From assembly GCA_963971305.1 (NCBI GenBank), contig OZ020313.1, positions 56,864,203 through 56,928,202 of the forward strand: a stretch of DNA of 64,000 nucleotides, in the 5' to 3' direction. Shown here in pieces: positions 22,661-34,135 of the stretch. The notes under the pieces were generated by a model. The model saw only the letters and a list, made by a program, of their open reading frames with translations. It was not told where the DNA came from and searched no databases. Made by a program: the position numbers and the translations under genes. Source of the DNA: Arcuatula senhousia (lineage: Eukaryota > Mollusca > Bivalvia > Mytilida > Mytilidae). The number at the start of each line of letters is the position of its first letter. The first letter of the stretch is position 1.

Positions 22661-22960
22661 TGACTGACTGATGGGTATTTATAGTCGTGACTAGGGGAAA
22701 GCCCCTCTGCATCGACTTATACCAACCGGTATAGACTCGCTATGTGCCATGGGTCGTCCAGCCCATGACACACCACCGCCAGTGTTAGCTGCTCCAGAGT
22801 ATCCTTTGTTGTCGCTGGAACAGTGCCCGTCTTGCACCACGGGGAGGTACTGGTCGGAATTTGCAAGACAACTCATTGCTTGACTGACTGGGGAGTTTAA
22901 CGTCGTGACTATACCTATATATAGGTCTGCAGCGACGTGCTCTGAAGCGAGCATTTAATG
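22661..22960. repeat. GC-richer repeat block with about 200-bp direct repeat
   Basis: The phrase CTGACTGACTG, then GTCGTGACTA, occurs near 22664-22692 and again near 22880-22911. The block between is clearly richer in G and C than its surroundings (CATGGGTCGTCCAGCCCATG is a palindrome). It looks like a retroposon or TIR-element fragment, but no ends could be assigned. Confidence 0.4.
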
Positions 22961-24312
22961 ATTTATATAATAAAAATAAATTAAATAATTTTTAATAGAA
23001 AATAGAAAATACAGTAAATAAAAAAAATAAAAAATAAAAATAAAAGAAAAATGAATAAATATTGAAATAAAAAAAGGAAAATAATAATAATATTTAAAAT
23101 AAGTCTTGTTAAGAAATGGAAAAGAAAATCGAATATTTAAATAAATAGTGATACAATAATTGATAGGAAAAAAAATAAATGAATAAATAGTATATATTTA
23201 TTATTTTGGAAAAAAAATTAAAAATTTAATGCCAAATATAATATGCCAGGACGTGGTGTAGGAGAAACAAGCCGGATCCGTGGTGCCGTTTTTGAAAGCA
23301 AAAATTTAATGCCAAAAAGTCGGAAGAGTAGGAGCTTGGTTTTGAAATAAAAATTTAATGCCAAAGATGAGACGCAATGTATTTTGAAACAACAATTTAA
23401 TGCCAAATATGAGTGAATTAGCCAAACGTGAGCCGGACGCCAGGAGCTGTAGGATGCCAAGCTGAGACCAGGAACAACAGCCGTGTTTAATTTTGAACTG
23501 CCAAAAAGTGTTGCGTTTTATAGCCAAATGCGTGTTTTTATTGGGTATGCCAAAGGTGTGTTGCAAATTTAAGTTATTTTGTGTGTTTGAAGTTAGAAAG
23601 CCAATGTGTATGCATATTTTGAGTCGAGAGAATAATAAAGCCAAAGGGTGTAAATTAATGCATATAAAATAATTTAGCTGCCTTGGCTAGCCGAGCGTAG
23701 TTCTCGGGTTTTATCGTGCTAGCACACGGAGTGGAAGTACGCAGATTTACAACCACCCACACAGTCAACCCCAGCACTGTGCCGCTGGTAAGAGTGCATA
23801 CTATAGGCGTTTTGAATAAAAAATGGCTTTGAATGAAATGTGGCTATTTTGATATAACCTGCCTTATAGTACTACACTTTTAGAATTTAGAATATAGTTC
23901 TAAAAAGTGCCAAAATTGCTAGGAGGCTGAAACAAAAAGTACTTTATTAATAATATTCAGTTGTATTAACATTGCCATAATATAGATTAAATAGGAGAGA
24001 GAAGGATTTTTTTTTTATTATTTTTTTTTATATATATATTTGTTAAAATAATATAGATAGAAAAGGGGTATAAGGGTATGAGAAGGATTAAAAGGGGTTG
24101 GGAATGTTACTTGGGTTTAACAATGGGAGAGAAAGCGGATTGAAATTGTTTCATAAATAATTGCGGACTTCGTTGAAAGCCCCTGGATTGAAATATTTTC
24201 ATTTTTGACTGTTTTTATGCTGAGAAAAAGATAGAAAAGAGAAGGAGAGAGGGAAAAAAATAAAAATAGAAAGCACCTAGATTGAAAAACGATTCGATTC
24301 AGGTTAGTGGTA
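22961..24312. other. Low-complexity A-rich DNA, then GCCAAA-rich repeats
   Basis: 22961-23220 is almost pure A and T. 23220-23650 repeats the words AATTTAATGCCAAA and GCCAAA at irregular spacing. 23680-23815 is a GC-richer patch of unknown nature. The rest is AT-rich. No gene seen. Confidence 0.55.
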
Positions 24313-24690
24313 GTGTTCAGCGTTCCGGAGCTGTAAACACGGGCGCCTATCGATTCAAATCAGCAATAATGTTGAGCGTGTCCAGCGTTCCGAAGCTGTA
24401 AACACGGGCACCTATCGATTCAAATCAGCAATAATGTTGAGCGTGTCCAGCGTTCCGAAGCTGTAAACACGGGCACCTATCAATTCAAATGAGCAATAAT
24501 GTTGAGCGTGTCCAGCGTTCCGAAGCTGTAAACACGGGCACCTATCAATTCAAATGAGCAATAATGTTGAGCGTGTCCAGCGTTCCGAAGCTGTAAACAC
24601 GGGCACCTATCGATTGAAATGAGCAATAATGTTGAGCGTGTCCAGCGTTCCGAAGCTGTAAACACGGGCACCTATCGATTCAAATGAGGA
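24313..24690. repeat. 65-bp tandem repeat, about six units
   Basis: Units contain GTCCAGCGTTCCGAAGCTGT, AACACGGGCACCTAT and CAGCAATAATGTTGAGCG, and repeat every 65 bp with very few differences. The array lies about 60 bp past the stop of the minus-strand RNase H fragment at 24748, so it is probably in that retroelement's 3' UTR. Confidence 0.9.
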
Positions 24691-24747
24691 ATGATTAATG
24701 AAAAGTTGCAATAATAATAAAATAAAAGAATTAAAAAAAAAATGAAA

Positions 24748-25407
24748 TTAGATAGCATTCTGATAATCAATGTCAGTGATGAACTGGCAAAGTGCTGACC
24801 AGATAGTTTGCTGCTGTTCTTTTGGTGGATTTAGCAACAAGGTGATATTGATATTTGTGATACCATTGCTGTTGAGTGTATCTATCATTTTTTGTCTTGA
24901 TGCATTGAACCTTGTACATGATAAAAGTACATGATCCGTGTCTTCTTTTACCCCGCACTGTGGGCAGTTTGGGGATATATTTTTGATGTGTTGACCTAAG
25001 CTGCCTGGAAGAAGATTGTAGCCCAGTCTAAGTCGAACAATGGTTTTCGCATGATATCTGCTGCCTTTATAAAACTGCGGCTTTTTTGTAACTATCGGGT
25101 TAACATTTTTGTGCCAAAAAGTAGTATCCTGCCAATTGTCTTGTAATTTTTGTTTGTATATCTTCGATATGATAGAAATGAATTCGTTAGCACTTAGTCC
25201 TAACTTGCTATCTACTTGATCTTGATTGAGTGCTAATTTTGCCAATTTATCACAAATTTCGTTGCCAGGAATGCCTACATGTGCGGGTACCCATTCGATA
25301 ACGACTTTGTTACCTTTTTTGTAAAGTGCATTAGCAAAGTTTTGTATGGCTTGTAGTAGATCTGGTCTAGTTGTAGAGTTATTTTTGATAGATTGAATTG
25401 AACTCAT
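24748..25407 (-). pseudogene. 5'-truncated LINE: RNase H end and zinc-binding C-terminus
   Basis: A 219-codon frame contains VIEWVPAHVGIPGNEICDKL near residue 36, the last conserved block of retroelement RNase H. This is followed by RLRLGYNLLPGSLGQHI and CPQCGVKEDTDHVLLSC, the terminal zinc-binding motif of RNase H-bearing non-LTR elements. The domain's N-terminal half, the reverse transcriptase and the endonuclease are missing. It could also be read as a free-standing RNase H-like gene, but truncation and a repeat-rich setting make a dead 3' fragment more likely. Confidence 0.8.
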
Positions 25408-25876
25408 TGCTTGAAAAATAGGGATTTTTATACCTTGAACAGCTTATTGCGCATGCGCACTAACAAATAACAAATACATTAATAAACCTAACATTTATTA
25501 TTTGTGTCCTCATATAGGTGTCAAATGTCTAAAAAACAGGAAATGTAAAAAGAAAAAGTATTTATACATAAAAGATTATTAAGAAATGGCGCCATTCTAA
25601 TTTCGCAGCGGCCATCTTAAAAATGGCCGAAATCAAGATGGCCAAATATGAATTCTGAACGATAATATAATGAAGCATGTTTGTACAAAATTTAATTCAT
25701 GCTTTTATCGCGATGTGAAATATTTTGGTGAAAAATCATGTTTATCCGCTCCACTAAAATATATTGTCTATAATGTACCTGCGTTTTCCATTCTTTTGGG
25801 AAAATAAAACTGCGTTTAATCAGGCGTGTTTATCATAATTTGAGTTGTTCCATAGATCTGTATATTAAATACAGGT
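25408..25876. other. Short spacer between two retroelement fragments
   Basis: Contains short palindromic text around 25585-25640 (CGGCCATCTTAAAAATGGCCG) and the palindrome at 25850-25882. No gene. Confidence 0.5.
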
Positions 25877-25882
25877 CTATGG
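25850..25882. repeat. Palindrome CATAGATCTGTATATTAA, copy 2
   Basis: A short version of the palindrome at 17088-17127 and 52870-52910: CCATAGATCTGTAT, then ATACAGGTCTATGG. It lies directly beside the PLE fragment. Confidence 0.6.
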
Positions 25883-26329
25883 TTGTTCATATGAAATAGA
25901 CGTATAAAGTGTGGAAAAATCAAAAGTTTTGATGCTGTTACAAGATGAAACTGATTTAGGGTTAAGAATTTCGTTCAGTTTTTTCGAATTCTTTACGGTC
26001 CACATTTGATTGACACCATTTCTAGAATAACAGCACTCGAAATATTTCTTGGGCCCAGATTTAATTGCCGTCAGTATTGAAGTAAACAGAACCGAAAAAG
26101 GTTTAATGGTACATTTGGATGACCCCACAATGAAGCGCTGCTTGTATGGATTTTTATGTAATTTGGGAATCCAATACAGGAGTGGAATGTCATCATTATT
26201 GGCACAAACCGAAAGGCCGGAGGAGGAAATGACAGATTTTTGATTGTCAATTATTTCCTCCTTGGACAGTATTGTTGCTGTGCATGTGGTGCTATTACTG
26301 TTGATTTGATGTGAACATATTTTATTCAT
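25877..26329 (-). pseudogene. Penelope-like element reverse transcriptase fragment
   Basis: A 150-codon frame contains LLYWIPKLHKNPYKQRFIVG near residue 50 and TFDFSTLYTSI near residue 138. The WIPKLHKNP and FDFSTLYT blocks are characteristic of PLE and related telomerase-like RTs. The active-site DD block, the thumb and any GIY-YIG endonuclease are absent, so it is a fragment. It lies within the 18.95-31.21 kb island. Confidence 0.82.
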
Positions 26330-26794
26330 GAAAATAACATGAAAAGAATTGGAAAGCAGGACTAAGCCTATATATTAAATGAACACAAAATAGTCATACA
26401 AATTATAAATATATCAGTATATATATTAGAGCAAGTCAAAGATTTAAAATATATAGTTGAAATGACTATACAAGTTCCAAAATGATAGCACAAGTAATTT
26501 TAAGCAAGAAAAGGAAGAAGCAAACTGTAAACACTACATGCTACTATCAATTATCATTATTATAATTATAAAATTCTTTGACTTGCTTGAGATGGGTACA
26601 GCAAGCACAAATGCATATTTGGGATCAATAACGAACAAAACATATATACAGATTAGATAACAAATAATTGAAGCACTTTCTTTTATGTATACACTCAATT
26701 GGCAAAAAGAGGCATAAATGCTAAAATGATTACTAGTATATATTGGTTTTAGTTTTTTGCACTTAAATGTTTTCTGATTTCGACACTCAATCAA
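26330..26794. other. AT-rich spacer
   Basis: Nothing recognisable. The open frame 26534-26794 is low-complexity and overlaps the presumed 3' UTR of the next fragment. Confidence 0.5.
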
Positions 26795-27560
26795 ATCCTT
26801 TACTTTCTTTTATGAAGCTTTGGACAGCTTGGACAAGTTCCATGTTTTGAATATAGGAACATGTCCTACTACCAAATAATATATTATTGATATTAAAGTC
26901 AATTCCATAAGAAACAAAAGATTCTCTCAAATATCGTCTTATTACTGTGTAATCAGGATAATACAAGAAGAAATGATCAGCATCTTCTATGTCATGTCCA
27001 CAGTTCGGACAGGCGGGATTATCTGTAAGGTAATGACCCAGTAAGTGACTGTTCAAATTGCTGGCATAATTACGTATTTGACATAGAATTATATTTTCCC
27101 TTCTGTTTCCCTCGTTGAAATAGCCAGGAGGAGGGGCAAGATTTGTATCAAGTCTCCTTCGGAATATTCCAACGGAGGAACTAAGTTTAGTGGATTCTGG
27201 TAGACTATTCCAGAGTCTTAGTGTACTTGGAACAAAGCTATTTCTTTACGAGACGGCATTGCAAAATGGTAGACGGAAATTAATCTCAGAAACCGCATGT
27301 CGTAAGTTATATTCATGAATAGTCTCTGAGAGAGGATAAATCAATTCTCCAAGATACTGCTGTGCAATACCTTGTATAATTTTATATAATAATATAAGTT
27401 TGTGTTTTCACGTCTTTTATAGAGTGGTTCCCAAACCAGTTCTTCGTATAACTTAGTCCTGGATGAGTTCACTCTAAGCTCACTAGTAATAATCCGTGCG
27501 GCCTCAATTTGTACACTCTCTAAAAGATTTTTTTCATAAAGTGTACAATTACTGTGCTAT
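26787..27560 (-). pseudogene. 5'-truncated, frameshifted LINE C-terminal fragment
   Basis: The last frame (27056-26787) has CPNCGHDIEDADHFFLYYPDY, the terminal zinc-binding motif of many non-LTR elements, and ends SFIKESKGFD. Upstream on the same strand, in shifting frames, is text such as RTKLYEELVWEPLYKRR and YNLRHAVSEINFRLPF, typical of the segment between RT and that motif. Several frame changes mark it as decayed. Confidence 0.75.
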
Positions 27561-28150
27561 TACTCTAAGAAAATTATATCGAATTATTGTCTTAGTATTA
27601 CTGTTACAACCAAAACCTAGTTCAGCTGTTCAAATTCATTTCAAATTCCCTAGCAATTCGAGGTCAAATGATTAATATCATTTCATACTTATGTATAAAT
27701 TCCCTGTCAATTAAATGGACATGCATGCCGTCGAATGCATGTAGTATGTTCCGGATATTATTAATATCTTTTCTATTGGAACCGGCTCACTATGTTTAAG
27801 AGATTATCATTGCTTATTATATTCCCTTCAGAGACTGAATTTTACAGACCCCATGAAAAACAATCAAAAATTACATCCCCATAGACTTCTTAGACAAAAA
27901 AATATGAAAAAAAACGGTTTGTTGGAACCTCCCTACCACCCAGTCTATATCGATAGTAAGGATGATAAGACCGATAGAGGGCGCTGAATTATTCGAGTTA
28001 CCCACCAGCGAGTGATTCCCCGCACTTATCATATTTCTTCCTAAAATTAAATTAGAATGCAATTAAAACGGTGTAAAAGGGTGTCATAGATGTCTAATTT
28101 AAAAAAATCTTTGAACAGCGATAAAAGAAAATCTCCAGTACAGCTCTTAT
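27561..28150. other. Spacer, no gene seen
   Basis: AT-rich DNA with no recognised repeat ends or domains. Confidence 0.5.
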
Positions 28151-28380
28151 GGTCGATATATGGGGGGGGGGGGGGGGGGTAGGAGCGGGTATGATCCCGA
28201 AGTCCCGGCAAATAAAACAAGAAATCCCGGATTCCCGTGAAAATAAATGGGTGTTTCCCGCATCCCGAAAAATGAAAATGGCTAAATCCCGTTCCCGTTA
28301 AGGGTTTTCCCGAATTCCCGTTGAAATAAATGGGCTTTCCCGCTGTCCCGCAAAAGGTCCTACCGACCCTCATATATATA
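28151..28380. repeat. CCCG-word repeat with poly-G run
   Basis: A run of about 18 G (28162-28179) is followed by about 190 bp in which TCCCG or CCCG recurs every 8-20 bp, with AAATAAATGGG twice. The right edge CTACCGACCCTCATATATAT weakly mirrors the left edge. The minus-strand frame 28047-28373 follows the repeat and is not a gene. Confidence 0.6.
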
Positions 28381-29661
28381 TCGGTTTGTCGAGCGGTAAA
28401 ATTGTATTAACAGAGCGGCATCTCCGCACCGTGAACATGCATTATATTTACAGTTCATGAATTTTGTCTGTGTAGTAAATATGAAAACAAAATACCTTAT
28501 TCTTATAAATGTATATTATTGGAAATATTTAAAGGGAAAGTTCACAAAAAAATGAAAATTTGTCATATGATTTGTAATATATTATATAATTATTTTATAT
28601 CATTTAAACTTTTATATTCAATTTAATAAGCTGACAAAAATGGAATTTTATTTTTTATCTTTTGTTTTCTGTCATTTTAAATTACACAAAACATCTGAAT
28701 ACCACAAAGTCTCCTTTTGACAGTGACCCACCATTTACCTAATTATTGAATTGCCAATATAAAATATTTTTGTGTGCATCTATGTTATTGCATTTTAAAT
28801 AAGTGATAGAGAATCCTTATTAAAATTAACAAAATTGAGTTATTCTTTAATAAGTAATAATGTTTTTTGGGGTATAAAAATCAATTTAAATAAGTCATTT
28901 TTAATTATCTAAGTTATGTTGTGTTGTGATAATCTTGCATATAAATCACATTATTGTTTTAAATTCTAGAATGAAAATAAAATGATCTAGTACATAAAAC
29001 TTTGTTTCTGAATGTTTGTATATTAGGTTTTGACACCTGTAGGTATTGATAATTAGAATTTCCTGTTAATTTCACCCCAAGTCAGCTGTGACTAAGTACA
29101 TTTATGTTTACCTAACCATTACACAGGTACCTGCTGAGAGAAAATGACAATAAATTCACATTAATTAACACTTTTAGCAAACCAAGTGGGGGATTAGAAA
29201 AAGAATGACCTGTAATTTACATAATTATATCACAATTATTTTCAATGAAATATGATGGCTTACATTTAAATACACAACTTCTTTCTTAATAGTAAATACA
29301 AATAATATTTTTTTGAGTTATAGAATTTTAATTTTAATTAATTGATTATAAAGTTCAATTTAAAAGAAAAAGATAATAAATTAATAAAATGTTTATAAAA
29401 AGATTTTTTATATAGAAAGTAATTTGAAAATATTAAATAATCTTGTTGACTTTTGATTATTTTAATTATTTTGTTGGTTATTGGACATACCACATGATCA
29501 CTTAAACGTTTGAACTAATATGATTTTTTGCTGCTCAGTAGAAATTCTTATTAACCAAAGTAGTCCCCTAATGTAGAGTAGGGGACTATTTCAAATAAAT
29601 AATCTCAAATATCTTTGTTATAAGTTAAGATATGAGAGAAAAAATTTGCACACTGTTATAT
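28381..29661. other. AT-rich spacer
   Basis: No conserved frame, repeat end or RNA gene could be recognised. Confidence 0.5.
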
Positions 29662-30365
29662 ATGGAACGCCAAATAAACATATATTCAATTAATTGTACC
29701 TATCTTCAAATAATTGAAGATATGTTCAATTGAATTATACCTATCTTCAATTCAATTATAGATATCTTCAATTCAATTATACCTATCTTCAATTCAATTG
29801 TACCTCAGCACAATTAAAGATATCTTCAATTGAGTTGTACCTATCTTCAATTCAATTAAACCTATCTTCAATTGAATTGAACCTATCTTCAATCGAATTG
29901 AACCTATCTTCAATTGAATTAACTTTACCTATCTCCAATTCAATTGTCTCTATATCTATAATTGAATTGAAGATAGGTATAATTCAATTGAAGATAGGTG
30001 TAATTGAATTAAAGATATCTTCAAATGAATTGAAGATATCTTCAAATGAATTGGAGATATCTCCAAATGAATTATGGAGATGTTGGAATTAGACATATCT
30101 TCAAGTGAATTAAAGATATCTTCAATTCAATTGAAGATAGGTACAATTGAATTATACCTAGGTGCAATTAAATTGCACCTAGGTATAATTCATTTGAAGA
30201 TAGGTTCAATTGATATGAAGATATCTTTAATTATTTGAAGATAGGTACAATTGAATTGAAGATATCTTCAATTTATTTGAAGATATCTTCAAATGATTGA
30301 AGATATCTTCAATTATTTGAAGATAGGTACAATTAATTGAATATATGTTAATTTGGCGTTCCATA
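29662..30365. mobile_element. 704-bp MITE with about 54-bp TIRs, interior of about 21-bp palindromic modules
   Basis: The left end reads ATGGAACGCCAAATAAACAT and the right end is its inverse, ending GGCGTTCCAT. The pairing continues through ATATTCAATTAATTGTACC for about 54 bp, with TA at each edge. The interior is built from AATTGAATT/AATTCAATT joined to GAAGATAGGT or ACCTATCTTC, plus palindromes GAAGATATCTTC and ACCTAGGT. A relative is at 51975-52449. Open frames (for example 29730-30092) are repeat artefacts. Confidence 0.88.
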
Positions 30366-30880
30366 GTTATAAAACATTGTTCTGAACAATTTAAGACCAA
30401 ATGTCAAAAATCGTGAACTTACCCTTTAATTAAATTCGACACAAATTTGTGACGGAACTTGACAAGTCTTAATTAGCAGTTCCAAACTGAGATATATAAT
30501 TTTTAATTTTCTCAGTTCCAAATGAATGTTAAATGTCTATATCTAGATTGCTATGTCCCTTCCTGTTTTTTACATATATGTCATCTAATCCAGCATTATT
30601 TGATTTTAATTTGATGATCATTTTTTTAACCATGCCGATTGGCACACGTCAATGCATTGCGCATGCGTGAAATGGGGCATCGCGAGAAGTCAATATTTTG
30701 TTGATATTCGATTATTTTCCTCAACTTTTGTAACTGTTCAGCCCAATAAATAATCTAAATTGTAATATGATTATTTTATCCTTCTTACACGGTCCTGAGA
30801 TAATTAAACTAATATATAACTCGATATAATTTTCTCAGCACGGTCATACGATATGTTCAAAACACAGAATTGATCAAAAA
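30366..30880. other. Spacer, no gene seen
   Basis: AT-rich DNA between the MITE and the inner inverted block of the island's right arm. Confidence 0.5.
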
Positions 30881-31212
30881 TTAATTTTGTGTCCGGACAC
30901 AAAATGCATGCCATATAAATTTTGCACCGAAATTGTGCCACTAATGTTAATTGTTGCCAAATATAATTAGGGATGAAGATTTATTGCTGATGCAGAATTT
31001 CATGGGGAATATCTATATAAAATCGGACAAAACATGACCCTTATTTATACGAGACCAGATTTCTTTCAATTTAAAATTAAATAGCATACCCATTTTTATA
31101 TAAAATTGTCTTAAAGCTATACCCATTATAATATAATTTTTTCAAAAAAAAAACCACCCATATTTTTGGCACATCCACGTACACCATTATATAGGAAGTT
31201 ACCCCCCGGGAT

Positions 31213-32469
31213 CTGTGCTAACTCCAGAAAGAGAATAGTGACTTAAGATTGGACAATATTACTGTAAAGAACTTTTGGTGTCCTTCAGTTGACAATGTAG
31301 ACAATTTTAAGACATTGTAAAAAATTATCATTTTATTTGTTTAAAAGCAAATAAAAAAACACAGTTAAAAAAATTGCTTCAATACAGTACTTTATTGGTT
31401 CATACCGCCTTATTGTACTTAACTATATTTGTTTTATTATAATTTTTACCTTAGATACAGCTTGCATGGGTTCCCAACAACGCATTTGAATGCTTAAGGA
31501 TTCAATAAGATTGGGATTCACCGAGGATATTTTCATAAGAATCCATAGTTGTAAAATATCTTGATTTTTTTTTGTTCAAGAAAGTTCAATTATACAATTA
31601 TACTTATGCTTACTTTTAATCAATTTATTAACTAAAGTGGAAGTTTTAGCAAGCAATGTTTTGGTGTGAAGTGATTTTTTTGTACTTTGTTGTACTGAAA
31701 TTGATTTACGTGAATTTGTAACTCTTTGTTGAGAATCACACTTTATGGATTCACATACTTGACTGAATTTATTGAATTACCAGGTGAACTCCTTACAATT
31801 ATCATCAAATTTAAATTTAACAACACAAATTGCTTTTAAAGTAAAAATAGACAAATTGATAGGACTAACAAATGCAGAAATATTTAAGTGCTCATAAACA
31901 TGTTCATTGATCTTAATTAATCTAATGTTAATTTTCTCTCATTCAAACAAAAACTTTTAATGAAGAACAAAAGATGGGGAAACAGCTGTTAATGTCCTGT
32001 ACCATGTGTGTGCAAAGTTTCATCAACCTTGGACTGTTTTAGTTAGTAAAATTTAACTTTGACAGTAGACATCACCATTGCTGGTAAAGACATTCTTGTA
32101 TTTCGCTCTGCCCTGCATGTGTGACGAAAATCACATTTTTATGGTAATAAAGAGAAAACTAAATGTAAAACAATGGTACATTATACTTTTGACATTTTTG
32201 TTCATAAACCAGAGTACCATTACATCTTCAGTGTGGTTCAATAATTTGTTCTCTAACTGTCTTTTTGAACGAGTCTTTTCGTACATTGCGTCTCTGATGA
32301 GTCTAAACAGACAGCTGTATCAATATGGACAGAGGTTACTTAGTTTTATGCATGTCTGATGCTTGGTTGTAATTTTTTAATTGGATATAACACAGTAATA
32401 AAGGTGTAAAGACAAGAGAATAAAGAAACAGTCCAAAATTTATTGTAGTTTTGATTTCTAACATCCATG
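31213..32469. other. AT-rich spacer
   Basis: No convincing exon. The frame 32078-32359 lacks splice context and codon structure. Confidence 0.45.
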
Positions 32470-32720
32470 ATGGTTAGGGCTGGTGGCGGAGTTTTAGTTT
32501 CCCGAGTTTAGCCCGCTTTGCCATCATCACTTTTCATCAAAGTTTTAATTCGAAGATGTCAAAACCCTATGGTTCTTCTTACCCCAGACATAGGTCTTTG
32601 TTATAATTTGTGTTCATGTTTGAAAGTTTTTTCTTTGAACTTCTATATATGCTCTCCTTATTCATATAGTGTTTATCGGTTTCAATCTTTGGATGGGAAT
32701 TGTTCTTTTTGCGCCATATT
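32470..32720 (-). repeat. Decayed copy of the 357-bp family
   Basis: GGTGGCGGAGTTTTAGTTTC, CATCAAAG, TGGTTCTTCTTACCCCAGAC and ATAGG follow the order of the reverse complement of the 13321-14803 unit. A further piece with the end of the unit lies at about 34060-34135 (ACCTCTGATGAG, then GTGTAGCAAAATTTATTGTC). Confidence 0.6.
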
Positions 32721-33144
32721 ACATATTTGTAAAGGTATCCATTGAACCACATATAGCTTATTTGTGCCAACTTACCTGTAAACTGATGTCTCTAACATTT
32801 TATTTACACCCAACATGGAAAATACCAATGCAATTATTAAGCCCAAAAAGTTATTCTGTAAAAATACCCACTTGTTAAATTAATCATTACTGAGTAAAAC
32901 AGCATAAAAGTTTATAAATACTTAAGCTACACAGTGAGATAGATTTTAAGAAAGTCCAACAAATGCTCACAGCAGTTTCATAAAATCAGTCATTGATAAT
33001 TGAGGTTGGAGTCTAGTAAAGGAAAGCCTGTCATATTTTATTGAAATGTAGCATAATTCATATAAATTTTTATTGACCGTTAATGTAAATGGTGCAATTG
33101 GAATAATAAATTATTGGTGCAAATGATAGACTGGAACAATTCAG
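32721..33144. other. Spacer, no gene seen
   Basis: AT-rich DNA without recognised features. Confidence 0.45.
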
Positions 33145-33153
33145 TTGTGGGGC

Positions 33154-34024
33154 GTCCCATGCAGGGCCTGGGTGGCGAATAGGCCCGCAGCAGAGCCTAG
33201 CTTGCCGTAAGAGGCAACTAAGCGTCTTGGGATTCTGACGTCGGGTCAGTGCTCAGCCCATAGAGCGACCAAGTGTGTACCCTAGGTGGCTGAATAGGGT
33301 GGCCCTCATCTGCCGGGGTTGTCAGGTCTATAATACGGAAACCCTGACTGCCGACCATAGTGGGTCAAAGTGTGTGGAGAGTGCCATGCTTCATGCAAAT
33401 AAAAGACCCCTTTGTGGACCGCCAAGTAGTGCACCACATAGGCTAAATTTCCCATTCCTACCCACCTCAACCCTTTTCCTGTGGTTCTTCGAAATTTACA
33501 GTTCCTTCGTTTTAGGGGTGTAACGATATCACTTTCTCACGATCCAATACACATCACCCTTCTTGACCTACCATCCGATCCATATCAGGATACTGAACTT
33601 TGCTAATTTCAATTTAAAAATCCCATGTTCTACCAATTAAAGCAATGAAATGCTATTGTAAATATTCAGGATAAGTATCATTTTAAAGTTTAACTCATCA
33701 TTTATAAATGGGTTTCAGTCACAAAATTTGTTGTTGTAAGACAAAAAACGATAAACTTCGGGGGAATTGCACACTAATATTAAGAATAGCATCGGAATCA
33801 TCAAGTTGATGGCGATCTGATACCAGTATCGTGGGACAAAATATCGTGATTCCGATGCATCGCGATGTATCGTTACACCCCTAATTTGTTTTCCATCCCA
33901 ACCCCATATTTCATTTATCATCATCATTTCATGTTCATTTTATCATCCTTTTCATGATCATCGCCTGTAAATAACCTATATAGCGTTGCATTGGCGTAAA
34001 ACACCAACTCACTCACTCACTAAC
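33154..34024 (+). mobile_element. Retroposon with (ACTC)n tail and 9-bp flanking repeats
   Basis: The body starts GTCCCATGCAGGGCCTGGGT and ends ACACCAACTCACTCACTCAC. TTGTGGGGC occurs on both sides (33145-33153 and 34025-34033), fitting a target-site duplication. Without the nested MITE (33513-33883) it is about 500 bp. It contains AAAGACCCCTTTGTGGA, nearly the same as a block in the SINE at 63372-63725. A simple-sequence tail and no ORF suggest a SINE or a 5'-truncated LINE. No clear pol III boxes were found. Confidence 0.65.
33513..33883. mobile_element. hAT-like MITE nested in the retroposon
   Basis: The ends are TAGGGGTGTAACGAT and ATCGTTACACCCCTA with inverted subterminal text (ATATCGTGATTCCGATGCAT on the right). 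The TAGGGGTGTAACGAT start is the familiar terminus of many hAT-type non-autonomous elements in animals. At 371 bp it has no transposase. An exact 8-bp target-site duplication was not clear. Confidence 0.8.
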
Positions 34025-34059
34025 TTGTGGGGCAAACAGATATCTCCCCATTGGGTAGA

Positions 34060-34135
34060 GTACCTCTGATGAGACTTAATGGACAAAATATGTGTCGGGT
34101 GTAGCAAAATTTATTGTCTGGAACTTTGGTGTTGT
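34060..34135 (-). repeat. Terminal piece of a decayed 357-bp family copy
   Basis: GTAGAGTACCTCTGATGAG, then GTGTAGCAAAATTTATTGTC and GGAACTTTGG match the reverse complement of the unit's end with many substitutions. Confidence 0.6.

Larger units (their letters stand above)
18950..31212. mobile_element. 12.3-kb repeat island bounded by inverted repeats (possible composite element)
   Basis: The left edge reads GGGGGGTAACTTGG then GGATGTGCCA. The right edge reads TGGCACATCC then GGAAGTTACCCCCC, its inverse. Further in, a block of about 55 bp at 19200-19250 (CGGTGCAAAATTTATATGGC, then ATGCATTTTGTGTCC) is matched in inverted orientation at 30890-30945. Words of the form ACCCATATTTATATAAAATT also recur near both ends, but in direct orientation. 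So the arms are not a simple mirror. I cannot tell one giant element from two oppositely inserted copies of a smaller one. Confidence 0.45.

Noticed and set aside
32078..32878. Cluster of 60-90-codon frames as a small gene
   Set aside because: Part overlaps a decayed 357-bp family copy. There are no splice signals or recognisable domains.
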